This document shows positions 1 through 11,658 of a DNA stretch of 64,000 bases, piece after piece (the stretch's first letter is position 1; every line of letters starts with the position of its first letter). Origin of the DNA: Galbula dea (lineage: Eukaryota; Chordata; Aves; Piciformes; Galbulidae). A program made the position numbers and the translations under genes. Below the pieces are notes generated by a model, which was not told the DNA's origin, ran no database searches, and saw only the letters and a list, made by a program, of their open reading frames with translations. The stretch is from the NCBI GenBank assembly GCA_013399015.1, contig VWZX01004903.1, positions 1,192,224 to 1,256,223 of the forward strand, given 5' to 3'.

Positions 1-3000
1 GAGATCCTCAATACAGGTTGAAAGCAGCATTTTCTACAGTGCATGGGGTCAGGTCAAAATCCACCTTTATCTGCAGGTGTAAGCTACTGCATCAGCCCTG
101 AGTGCTTCTCCAGGGGAGATGCAAACTCCATCTAAAGAACTTCACTCTTTCAGAGACTGTTGTTTAGCAGGAGGTTATATCAATAATGTGGGGGGTTTTT
201 GAGTGTCATGGTTAAAATATCCTAGGATAGATTGTGGTCTTTCTCTCTGTCTGTTCAATTACTAGGAAAGGATAAAAAAATAAAAATTCTATACCTATGA
301 GATGTGCCACAAACATTTACTTAAAATAATGAAGTTCTTCTTATTAAGCAAAGACACAGCCTAGATGTTCACTATTGTCCCTATCTGTATGATTTTTACA
401 AGTCCATTTTACTTAAAATTTCCCTAACTTGTGTCATTTCATTTCCTTTAGTATCACTTTGTGCTTCCAGGATTTCCTCCCAAACTACCTATTTTGATGG
501 TTTTCAGGAATGATAGGGCAACACTGACAGTTCGTTTGGGACTCATCTCTGTTCTGAGATCTCCAGAGAGATCCTCAGCAACCACTGAGGTTCCCTGACA
601 ATATGGCAGACTAAAAGGACAGAAAAAAGTTTGTATGGGGATAATAACTTCCAAATCTCTAGAAAGTGACAGAAGACAACAAATTTTACCAGTGGGTTTA
701 GATCTAGCATGAAGTGTGTGTTACATTTTCATATGTATAGAAACCAAGCATTTCCTTTTGGTCTGAATGAGTTTTGTGTTTCATTAAGGCAAACAGTAAC
801 ATTAGAAGGGACCAAATTTAATTTTCCATGAGACACAGCAGAGATTCTTGTGTGACTCATGTGCAATGTACTGCATCTGTTCACAAAATGGTAGGCTCTG
901 GGATAAAAAAAAAATATAATAGTTACATCAGTGTATAGACTTCATGGAGGAGATGTGTGCCTGCACCACCCTTTCACTGGGGGATTGAAGTCAGACCAGA
1001 TAAGAGGACCAAATATTACACTTTGGCATTTTTGCATGCAAAGTGAAATCAGCCACACAGAAGATGTGATGTTGCCAGGCCCTCTTAATGTCTACTGTCT
1101 ATTTCCATATTGATCTAAATTGTGAGCAGGTTTGGGATCCTGAGCGTTCCAGGATGAGCAGTTCCCAAGCACCAGACAAACTTACTTTGCTCAGACCGTG
1201 CATCCTTTTCTTGGATAATTGGCAAAAATTCAACAGGGGAGAAAAAGTCTTGTCACAGGATGATTGGGAAATCAACAACACCTTTGATTTCACCCACAAA
1301 TAGTTACTGCTTGGAGAAGAGGGAAGAAGGGGTCCTGTCTCTTGGAGGATAGGAATAGCACAGCATTTGAGTGCTGCACCAGATGGAAATGGAAAATCTT
1401 CATTTTATTTCACTGATGGATAAATTAGGCTCCAAACTATTTATGTGATTGAGAATCTCCAAAATCCCTACCCTAGCATTTCACAGAGTCCAGCAACAAC
1501 CAAAGTTGTCTGCAATGCTGCAAAATCTGCTCACACTAAATAATTAAAAAGATTGTAAAGCTGCTGATTCTCCTCTGCTTTCCACTGAATTACAGTAGTA
1601 TCACATTTGGGTTTTATTTCAGTGCTCTTATTCTTCTTATAAAGTGAATAATCTGTTCTGTGAAATATTGCTTGAATAAATGTAAGGACTAGTGTATTTG
1701 CTACACAGTTAGTTCAGTATAAAGCTCAGATATTTGTGTAACAAGCCTCTAATTTAATTGTCTCTGTATCAAAACAGATACGTGTTCCTGATTTTTTGAA
1801 ACCAAATCAAAATATTTTTTAGATCCTCAGGAGCACAAATTCTTTTTGTTGTTTTTTAGTGGAAAAATATTCTATAAGCCTAGTAAAGTGTGCAAATTTT
1901 TTTCAGATATTATTAGCAATGGAATTTCATAACAAGAACTGAAAAATACTCTGCACAAGAACGTACTTTGCAAGCAGAGTTCAAGAGATACATAGGCAGA
2001 TTAACATGCCTGCCTTGTTTTGTCTGGAAACATCATAATTTCATGGACCTTTGATAGTAATCTTAAGCATATGATTAGTTTCCATAGCATTATACTAGCC
2101 TACAAAATATGTTTGTCTTGCTCACCTAATATGTCAATACAATTAAGGTGTTATAGCACTATCACTGTCTAAATAAAGTAGTGGTTGGAATTGAGGACCA
2201 TGGTTCCCATCCAGGCACCTGATTAAATGTGGGTAGATTTTCTGAAGTGTGACACCTGCAAAATCTCAATATTTACCCTTTATCTGGCATCCTTTACACA
2301 TATATATAAACAGATCTAAGGGGTGGGTAATTTTTGGTCTTTCTTATTGTAATGGTTGTGAATGAACTTTCTTTGAAGCTACCTTGGTCCTAACCTGGTA
2401 ATAAATTCCATGTAAACGTTCACATCCATGATTCAGTTCTGTCAGTTTTAGTGAAGAGACAAACATTGAATTCCAAGAGATTGCTGCCATCACACATTAA
2501 TGTAAGTTATCTTTCCATCATACACTCCTTAACTTCTGCCCAGTTTCTTTTTCATAAGTACTCAAGTGAAAGCCCAGAACATATTTTTCAGTTTGAAAGT
2601 GAGGTTAGAAATTTTTTGTCAATTAAGATATTTGGGATTTCTGACATTAAAACAGATTTATGTTCTGGGTTCAGTCAGTATTTGGCCAAGTTTTCCAGCA
2701 AATAAAAAGCATCATACTACATTAAAGGGGAAGCCCATAGGTGACCAATGCCTGTTGTTGGGGGCTTATTGCTGGTTTACTATTTTCTAGATAAATATCT
2801 GATTTAAAAAAAAAAAAATCTTCAAAAAACCTTACCATTGGGCATAGCTTCATTTCCATTTTCAGTGGAAAACAGACACCAAAACACAAATAGAGACTTT
2901 TCATTACTTGCAGTAAAATAATTTTCTCATCAAGTGTATTTTAAGACGTAAGTGGAAGCATGCAGTTTTGGCATTATATCATAGCCACAGCCACAAATAT

Positions 3001-6000
3001 CAGAATTACCCAAGCATTTGTTTGTGTTAGGATGAAATGAGAATTGCATTTTTTATCTACATAGGTAACTGGAAGACAGTTCCTGCTCTTACAAAAATTA
3101 AAAAAAAATAAAAAAGAAAAGATAGAAAACATAAATAGAAAGAGAAAAAAACCCATCAAGTCTCATAGAATTATATGAGAAAAAAGATGTACAGTTTAGG
3201 ATCTGAAGAGTGCAGTCATGGAGGACATAAACGTGTTATAAAGCGAGCAATGACTGAAGTAAATGCCCATGTGATGTGAATGTGAGTCTACAGGGAAAAC
3301 ATCAAAAGGTGAGAAAAAGGAAAACAATGCCATTGTAACATAAAGGATGGTGTACAGACAAAATGTGTTAGCCTGAATACTAAATGTGTTATGTGAATAC
3401 CATACTTGAGCTGATTCCTATACTGCAGGGTGTTATGCTGTCATATGTCATCAGGGCCCCCTTTCTGCTTTTATTTACCATGCACATTAAATATTCAGCT
3501 GCTCTTCACTGATGCGTGCAGTAATGCTGGCCTTGTAAGGAGCTTTCTTGCCTTTCCCAGATAAGACACATCAGATAACCTTATTGTCTTTGCATCCTAA
3601 TGTTTTTGTACCTTATGTTATGACACATATTAAATGTGTTTCTTGCAATATCCTTTAGAAGCTATAGTTAAATCCTGTGTTTTGAATATGGACTAATAGA
3701 AAATAGCAAAGGTATTAAGGGTCTGTTCTGCTCTGAAAAACAACTGTAAAAAATGGCATTGTGACATCTCCAACGACTTCCAGAGCAGAGCTGCTCATTT
3801 TACAAATCTAAAGATGTTTCTTCTTACCCCACATCTGACCTGGCAAAGGAATAAAGCTGGGCTCTCTCTGGCTCCTACCATCAACAGTAACAATTCTGCC
3901 ATGATGGGTGATCTACGACCATACAAATGATGGGAAAACAAATAAATTCCAGCTTTTTCCCCACTCAGTTATGCTGACTCTGCTAGGCTAATAAAAATAG
4001 TAAAAACTTACTTCAGGCAATGAAATAATATTATTTCAATAAGCTATCATCAGGCTCTAATAAGTTTACTTGTATTTTTCTCCAAATAATTGACATGATG
4101 AGGGTTTTCTCAAACTCAGGTACTACAGAGAATAAATCAGAAGTAACAGTGAGTAGCCTTTATGCTTCCAACAGCAGCATCACAGACTGCTTATTTCTTT
4201 CTGTCAGCTCCCCGTCTAGATCTCAGGAACATCAGGTAAGATGACAAGTGAGAGTCAGCTTCTGCTCTTTGATGGTTCTCCTAACCCATAGCTTGCTCAC
4301 CACTTGGGAAAGAAACCCATCAGGAATGTGCCATGGCATGCTACTCTAACCGTGGTTACTGGAGGCTGAGGGCATCAATTCTGAACAGGGGTTCTCTTTT
4401 GAGCCTCAGGTACTGCTAAAGCATGATTTTAGAGTGGTTTTAAATATTTCTGATTTCATGAGGTTATATAATTGTGAGGCAAGGACCTCAAACACAGTGG
4501 AGTTAGCTACACAGGGCAGGGAATTTCAGAAAAATGGTTTAACTTTGACAATACTATTTTACTGTTGATACCAGTCTTTCTCAACAGGCTGCAAGAGTAT
4601 TAAGGCAACAGTCACAGTAGACCAAATGTGCTCACTTACTAAGATGTCAGTCTGATGGTCCCCAATGACTTGACCTGATCTTGCTGCCTGGAGTCACAGA
4701 TTGTTCAGCCACACCATACGGGGGGAACCTGAAGCTGTCCTCCATGTTTGGTGAGACCTTCTGTTACTCTCTGCAGGTTATGACAGCTGGGATAAGCGTT
4801 TCAGTGACCTGAGGCACCCACAGCCCTTGGCTGGTGCTGTGGAGGAGCAGGAGGTGAGTGTTTGTCTGAAAGTCAGTGTGGTAGCACTTCTCAGTTTCAT
4901 GAAGCTTTACTTCATTTTACCACACTCCTGAGGCTGGCAGCTGAATATTATTGTCCTAGTGTCATCAACATTGAGCATTCAAGCTTAGGCTAAGAAAAAG
5001 AATTATTGTGTTGCCTTAAAAAAATTATATTTGAATAAGAAAAATATATTTTAATAATTCTATGTTGTATTTTTGCCCTTCTATAGCTCTTAAAGTCTTC
5101 TTGAACTTTGGGAGGTCTAGCAGCTTATCTGTTTTCATGGAGGCTTATGTCTGCGTGCTGAACAAAAACACCAACCATCCAGGGCAAAAAGGTTTGTTCA
5201 GATTAAAGATGTTGACAATGTTGCTACTCTAGTCTGAGAAATGAACAGTCTTAGAAGTATGGAAGTGTCCTAATCACCTCCTTTAGGAAAAAGTCTAAAT
5301 TCAGGATAAGAACAGATCTATACTGATGACAAAGAGGACAATGTTCTTTCACCAAATACTTTCCCTTACAGGTGTATAAATTTCTTCTTTGGGATTTTTA
5401 TTTTGGTTTGTTTTTTTTTCTCTTTTGAAGAAGCAGAAGTCTAATGCTGCTCTAACACTTTACCTCCTAATATTTGAGAAGTTTTCTGCAAGAAAGAGGA
5501 GGTGAAAATCGTCTAAATTGTTTTGCAAAGTCAAGACATAAACTGATGGAGTACTGGCTCAGAACCGGCACAGTGTGAAAACTAACCTGCATGGCTGTAT
5601 TTGCCATTATATTGCTTGAAACCAAAATGCTGCTTGTATCTCTGTGTATAATGGCAAGATTGAGGTACACAAGAGCAAAACAAACAGATAAAGGCACAGT
5701 GAGACTGGAGCAAATGATTTAGTTGCATCCCTGATGTCCACATCTTTTAGTCAAATGATAATGATCCATTAATAACCTTATAAGTATGAATATGTAAATA
5801 GTTATGGAATGCATTATTCATGAACCACTAGGCATTAATTATTGTAATTAAGTATCATTTGCTACACTCATATTACTAACCCTTGCCGTTAATGAATACA
5901 TTAGCTAATCACTGTAGAGCAGATTCAATCAAAATTCTGTGTGTCTGTGCCATGGAAGCCTGAGAGAGTTTTATTGAATTTAGATTCAATACTGAACATA

Positions 6001-9000
6001 TCTTACATGCTTATCAGTGTCTTTTTAATGGCATTAAATGTGAATCGTAGCCTCCAGTGCACAATGCTTGTCCTTGCACCCAGGAGGATGGAATGGTACC
6101 AGCTGGAAGAGGGTATGAAAGTAGCAGTGGTGCATATCAGAGCACACAGCAGTAGCTACCTTAAGCAGAACTTTAATTCCGGGACATGAAATCCACCTCC
6201 ACTTTCAAGTTTTGTGTATATTCATGTGTATGATATGAGATATGATATGTGCTTTGTGAGGGAGTGCTGTCCCAAAGGTGCAGCTGATGATGATGTTTCA
6301 AGTACAGACTGATCTGTTGGCCAGTCAGTGCAGGGACACATCTGCCTTTTGCTAGGACAAATAGAAAGCAGCACTAACAGGGTGTGCTCCTGAGCCCAAC
6401 GGGGCTTCAGGGCACTTTTGAAACACAAAAGTAAAATGAATAGTCAAACTCTTGTTTTGTTCGTTTATGGTGGCTTTGTTCTTTTTTTTTTTGTTTATTT
6501 GTTTTAACTCTTTAGAGATCTATTTCAGGTAATAGTAATCTAAGTAACACAGAAAGAAGTCTTGCTGGAGTAATTTTGTTGCTGTTTTAGGTTTTAGTTC
6601 TTAGAACCAGGATTCTAAAAAGTTAATAGGTATAAGTGCCCTCCCTGCTGAACTTTTAGCTGTCAGACCAGAAAAAAATATATGCAATGAAAAACTGAAA
6701 TCTGATTTCATCACTGCCAGTCTGAAGCAGACTTTTTTCTATTTTTAGTTTCAGCAACATACTGTAGTCACATGCACTGAGTAAATTGAGTATTTGATCA
6801 AGTTTAAAAATCACATGTTCTGGGAGTAAGAGACTCCAAATAAGCATACAACATCAATTTTCAAGTTCACAAACACATGGTCTCTTTGTAGTTTAAAATT
6901 GTGGTAGGATACTGCTGTCAGAGAGTCCGAATTGTGTTATAGAGCACTTATAGAGGAAGGTCAGTCAGCCTATTTTTTAAGGGTCAGAAATAGGAGCTAT
7001 GATAAATAAAGCAAATCTGTCATTCCCTGCGTTTTCTTCCTCAGTGAATACCTTTCATGTATTTGCAAAACACATTAGAGAACACACTTTCATTCATGCC
7101 ACAGCTGATCCAGATCCCTTTGCTCTCCTTTCCAGTACCTCCATCACTGCTGCCTTTTCTCACTTTTCGGAAATCTTAATTCTGCCTCAAGCCCTAACAC
7201 CATTACTTCTCATTACCTGTATTTCTGAATGACAGTCACTGTCATCTGTAAAACAATTTGAATCTTAGCATCAAAATATAGAGTGATTCATTACAGATAA
7301 TATCAGTATTAATCATCACAAGCCATATCTCTGAAAATCATTACCTTGTTTGCTTTCTTTCATTTGCATGTCTGGCGTCCCTCTTCTAATTCTGAGCTTA
7401 GTGAGATGATGGTTTCCAAGATCTTCTCAATACACAAAGTGATATGATCCTTTTTTTGTTCCCTAGTTTCTTTGGGTTTTGGGTTTTTTATGAGAATTTT
7501 GTTTGGTTGGTTGTTTGTAATGAATACTGAGATTTTCACAAAAGCACAAACTTGTCTGGGAGTTTGTGTTCTGAATAAAAAGTAACAAAATATTTGCAAT
7601 AACATTGCACCACTGGAGATGCATAAAGATCTTGCTGTTATTCCTTAATCTTAAACATGAATGATGGCCTTTTCAACCCCTCAAATTCTAAAACATCTTA
7701 TCAATTGTATGTCTTTACAAAAAAATTAATGGTTAGCATCATTATTCATGCAGCTGTTTTTTCATGTTTGCTGTTTCCCTTTAAATTTCTGCATTTCTTT
7801 TAAAAAATAAATATATTAAAGTTATTTTTATTAATGTGGCATTTGTTTATTTAGTTTTTAACCTTTTAAACTAGAAATATCAAGTTTGTTCTGCACTGAG
7901 TGTGTTGTAAGACCTGTGAGTGAGACAGATCCAGCCTATGGGCGATGATAGCTCAGTGGAAGAGGATAGCCCATCAAAATGCCAACAGAGACCTCGTAAT
8001 GCTCAATAGTTTTGTAAGTATTGACAGTACATAAGGAGGAACTAGGCAATAAGACTCACTTTAAGCCATGTGGATAAAATCTTCTCCTCTCTGAAGTGTT
8101 GTTCTGGAGGCTTGTTTATTCAGTAATGCTTTATAAGGTACCCAGCAGAGATAATCTCCCTTGATGGGTAATGGAGTGTTGCAGCTGAAGTGGTTGGAGA
8201 GGCTGAACTGCCTCACTGGGAAGTACCCACCTGGATCTGTACTGTCAGCACTCCTGGAGAGTGCAGAGGGAAGACATGACCTTAGTTTTTGTGTGGTGTC
8301 CCTGTGAAGTGCAAATGTTCAGAAAATATGGCACACTTAAAGCAAATGAAGAGAGTCATTAGCAGAAAATGAGGAACAAACATAAAGAGACAAAGGCAGA
8401 AGGTTTATTTTGTATATAAAGGTGGGAAAGTTATGTACACATGCACAAGGTATTTGAGAATACAGAAGTACAAAGAGGAAAGGAGCAGCATTTCTGAAGT
8501 CAGGGGATGTTTCGTGACAAGGCATTAAAAGGAGGAAAGGATTCAGTTACAGATATTCAGTGAAAGAAAAAGTGAACTGATGCTTTGCTAATATGCTCTA
8601 AATTAATGAATGGAATATTGCTGTAAATCCATATAAAACCTGTATTTAATATTGTGTGTACACTCTTACATCAAGTTCCTAGTATTGAAGAGAAAGAGTT
8701 TTGTAATCTTTATACAGATTTGTAGTATGTTAGACATACTCTTATTACACGTATTGCTTTCTAGCTTTCTTCAACATTAATACCAGGATGAAATTTTTCC
8801 TTTCTGTAGTGTGTCTTGTAGTGTACATTCTATAAAGTACATAATGATTCCTTTTACTAATATGGGACCTGAACTAAACCCGGGCAGAATCCTCCTCCAT
8901 CAGACTTTATTGCAATTTTTTAAATTTTATTTTTTTAGAAAAAATGGGTTTGAACAGGTTTTGTTATCAGCATCAGTTTTTTCATGCAAATTTTCAAAAT

Positions 9001-11405
9001 GCAATATTTCTTTGCTTTTAGAACACTCTAAAATATTATAGTTTTCATTTCAAGTTATTAAAATTTTTCACTTTTGTAACACTGACCCAAGTAACATTTT
9101 TAGCTACAATTAAATAACATTTCCAGCATAATATGTTGTTTAATGTTTTATATTTTTCCATACTATAAAATATACTTTTTATCTCAAAACAAGGTGAATG
9201 TTTTCATTTTGCCTTGCCTTATTTTGATATTTTAAACCAAAATGGAAATATTTCTCAAATAAATATTGACTTTATTTAAAAAAATATTATTTTCCTCTGA
9301 GACTATAGGTTTGATCACATTACTTTATCTGGAGTAAAAAGCAATTTTCTAAAACTGTATTTTCATCAGAAAAAAGATTCCAAAGTGCAGTTTGGTTTTG
9401 GTTTATAGACTTTGCCTGTGTTACCTCTTTTACAATATTATGTATGTAAGATAACTAAGCTCTACATCTGATGGAATATACAGTTTTGTTTCTGACACTG
9501 CTGTATTAGTTTCATTCCCAGTGCTGGAACATGCATTCCCATCTTGTGTTTACTGATTGCTTACAAAGAGGAAAGGATCTTTCAGCTGAAAGGTATTTTT
9601 TTTAATTATTATTTTATTTTTAAATAAGAGGTTAATGAGAAAATGACCCCAATCCCTTTCTGGTATGATGAAGACAGCAAAGGAATTATCCTTGTGTAAT
9701 ACTATCACTACAAGTAAATATATTGTTGCTTAATTTTTCATATTAAGGCAGGTGCTTGAGACAGGAATATGTGACATATCATAGGGATGAATCATGTTTT
9801 TTTCCCACAAATATGCAAAGAATTTATCTGTCATGTTTGTTGTTCTGTTTATTTTTTTTTCCTGAACATAGTAGTAGTATTGCTGCAATTATGCACCTAA
9901 TGGCATTGAGAAAAGTAGTAGACTTGGAACATTTATGAAAGGTGGAAAATATAGAGGCTTTATCCTCAGGCAGTGACTTCTGCTATATCCTGCCATGCCA
10001 AAACAGGAACCTTAACATCTCACTTATACACATTTTAAGGTGTCTTAATGCAACTGTAGAATTAAAGGTGGGATTTGATCTTCATGAACACTCTCCAAGA
10101 CTAATACACAGCAAGTTGCATACAACTGAAAAACGGTTGGGTTTGAAGTGGGGGGGGGCTAATACCAGTGGGCTCAAGAACTGCAAAAGATCAGCTGTTG
10201 TCTGTGGAGTCATAAACCCTCATTGTATAGTGTTAGTCTTTCCTATAACTGCTACAGGCCATAGCACTTGATAGAACACCACCATATACACACTTGCTTT
10301 TTTGTATCATCCCTCAAAGACACTATTTAAATGACTAAGAGGATACAGAATGTATACAATCGTGAAGGTCCAAAGTAATGGTTGCACCATTCCTAAATTT
10401 TTTTTTGCTTCAAAGGATTGTTCACAGAAAGAAAGCTTACTTTTCACTACTGTTTTATATTTAACAATGTAATTCAGTTTTTGTCTACTCTCTCAAAGGC
10501 AACTTTTTGCTAAACTTCCTGGTGTTAATGATTTTCAGACCACATTATTTTCATTCTTTAAAGAACCCATTGACTACCAATCAATTCAATTACCTTGGTT
10601 ACTTCCTCAGAAGAAAAATCCCTTATTTTTGTCTGATGACCCTCAAATCTATAACATAGATTTACTGAAAGTTATAGAAATATTTGAATAAACAACAAAG
10701 TTATGATTTTTAAATACTGAGTATTTACTGGGCCTTTCCTGAAAGCAGAAGCGTGCTGAAGATTTAGACAGCTGTATTTCAGTATTTTCTAAGTATAATA
10801 TATTGGAGGTTTGCAGGCTACCAGAGCAGTGGTCAGGATTAATGATATTAGTGCAGGATTGCCACTAAATGAAATGGATGTGATAGTGCCCTCAACATGC
10901 TGGCAATTGCTAATCCAAGCCATCACCTATTTATCCAACAATATCCTACATGATTTCATGGATATGAGACCCAACTGTCAAAGAAAGAGCAATGGACATG
11001 GTATGTGTTGTAAAGATAGTGACCATCTGTAAGATTTCATAGTAAAATTAGCCTTACTGAAGGGTCTTTGCCATTCATTGCAGTAGGGTTTGAATGCCGC
11101 CATCAGTAAATCTTTTTGGTTTCGTTAACACATGTTGCCTATTGGTTTATCCCACTGCTGTGGGATATTTGGTGTGTGTATGTAGTAACACATTCTGTTG
11201 GAGGTGAGACAAAACACTTTTTAAGATCTGCTAGCATTTGTTCTAAAATTAAGTGAAAGAACTAAACCAGATCCAAAAGGATTCATAGAAAATAATTCAA
11301 GGAAATATAAAACAAGTTTTAAAACTCTGAAGTTTGTATTGCTTTGCTTACTGGTTTGGTCAAGGCATCTTCTGCTGCATTAAAGTACAAAAGTTTAAAG
11401 ACTGC
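1..11405 (-). other. CRB1 intron 11 (partial)
   Basis: This is AT-rich non-coding sequence downstream of exon 11. I looked on the minus strand for the conserved cytoplasmic end of CRB1 (the MWNLMPPP...ERLI region, which would read as ttccacat followed by a GC-rich proline run on the plus strand) and did not find it. I infer that exon 12 lies to the left of the window. A plus-strand exon-like segment at 4777-4853 is noted separately. The open frames here look like chance. Confidence 0.6.
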
Positions 11406-11531
11406 TTAATAGTCTTCCTGTTCACCCCACTCGACTGCTGGATCATCATCCATTCGTAGAATAAGATAGGAGAGAAGCTGAAAGAGATTCTGCCACAAGA
11501 GTAAAGAGACAAAAAAGGAGAGGTCGCTTAC
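11406..11531 (-). CDS. CRB1: Alternative CRB1 C-terminal extension (exon 11 read-through, '11b')
   Basis: When the GTAAGC donor of exon 11 is ignored, the frame stays open for exactly 41 codons before a TAA. It starts V-S-D-L-S, runs through a hydrophobic stretch FFVSLLLWQNLFQLLSYLIL that could be a membrane helix, and ends in an acidic tail VEWGEQEDY. Human CRB1 has an alternative form of 1376 residues (1335 + 41) whose C-terminus, as I recall it, is nearly identical. Conservation of length, sequence and stop across birds and mammals argues for real coding use. The form lacks the FERM-binding and ERLI motifs of exon 12. I found no convincing AATAAA shortly downstream. Confidence 0.88.
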   Translation of the reverse strand, partial: VSDLSFFVSLLLWQNLFQLLSYLILRMDDDPAVEWGEQEDY

Positions 11532-11658
11532 ATCTATCTCACAGCGGTCTCCAGCATAGTTCACATCGCAGAGGCAGTGGAACTTGTTGAGTAGGTTCTG
11601 GCAGAGGCCTCCATTCAGACATGGGTCAGAGCTGCACTCATCAATGTCCTTTTCACAC
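11532..11658 (-). CDS. CRB1: CRB1 exon 11: EGF 19 (last extracellular module)
   Basis: This 127-nt exon has the human length as I recall it. The acceptor is gtcttccctctag and the donor GAGATAGAT|GTAAGC; phase 2 in, phase 0 out. It encodes R-C-E-K-D-I-D-E-C-S-S-D-P-C-L-N-G-G-L-C, then NLLNKFHCLCDVNYAGDRC and E-I-D. This is the calcium-binding EGF module next to the membrane. In the main isoform it should splice to exon 12 (transmembrane helix and cytoplasmic tail), which I could not find to the left. If the donor is not used, the frame continues into the 41-codon extension described separately. Confidence 0.97.

Noticed and set aside
4208..4235. 28-nt exon-like segment (acceptor tttctgtcag, donor CATCAG|GTAAGA) on the plus strand
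   Set aside because: None of its open frames joins the exon-like segment at 4777 in a compatible phase, and tiny GT-AG brackets are common by chance.
9942..10271. 109-codon plus-strand open frame in intron 11
   Set aside because: Composition and sequence look random; no domain, no conserved motif.
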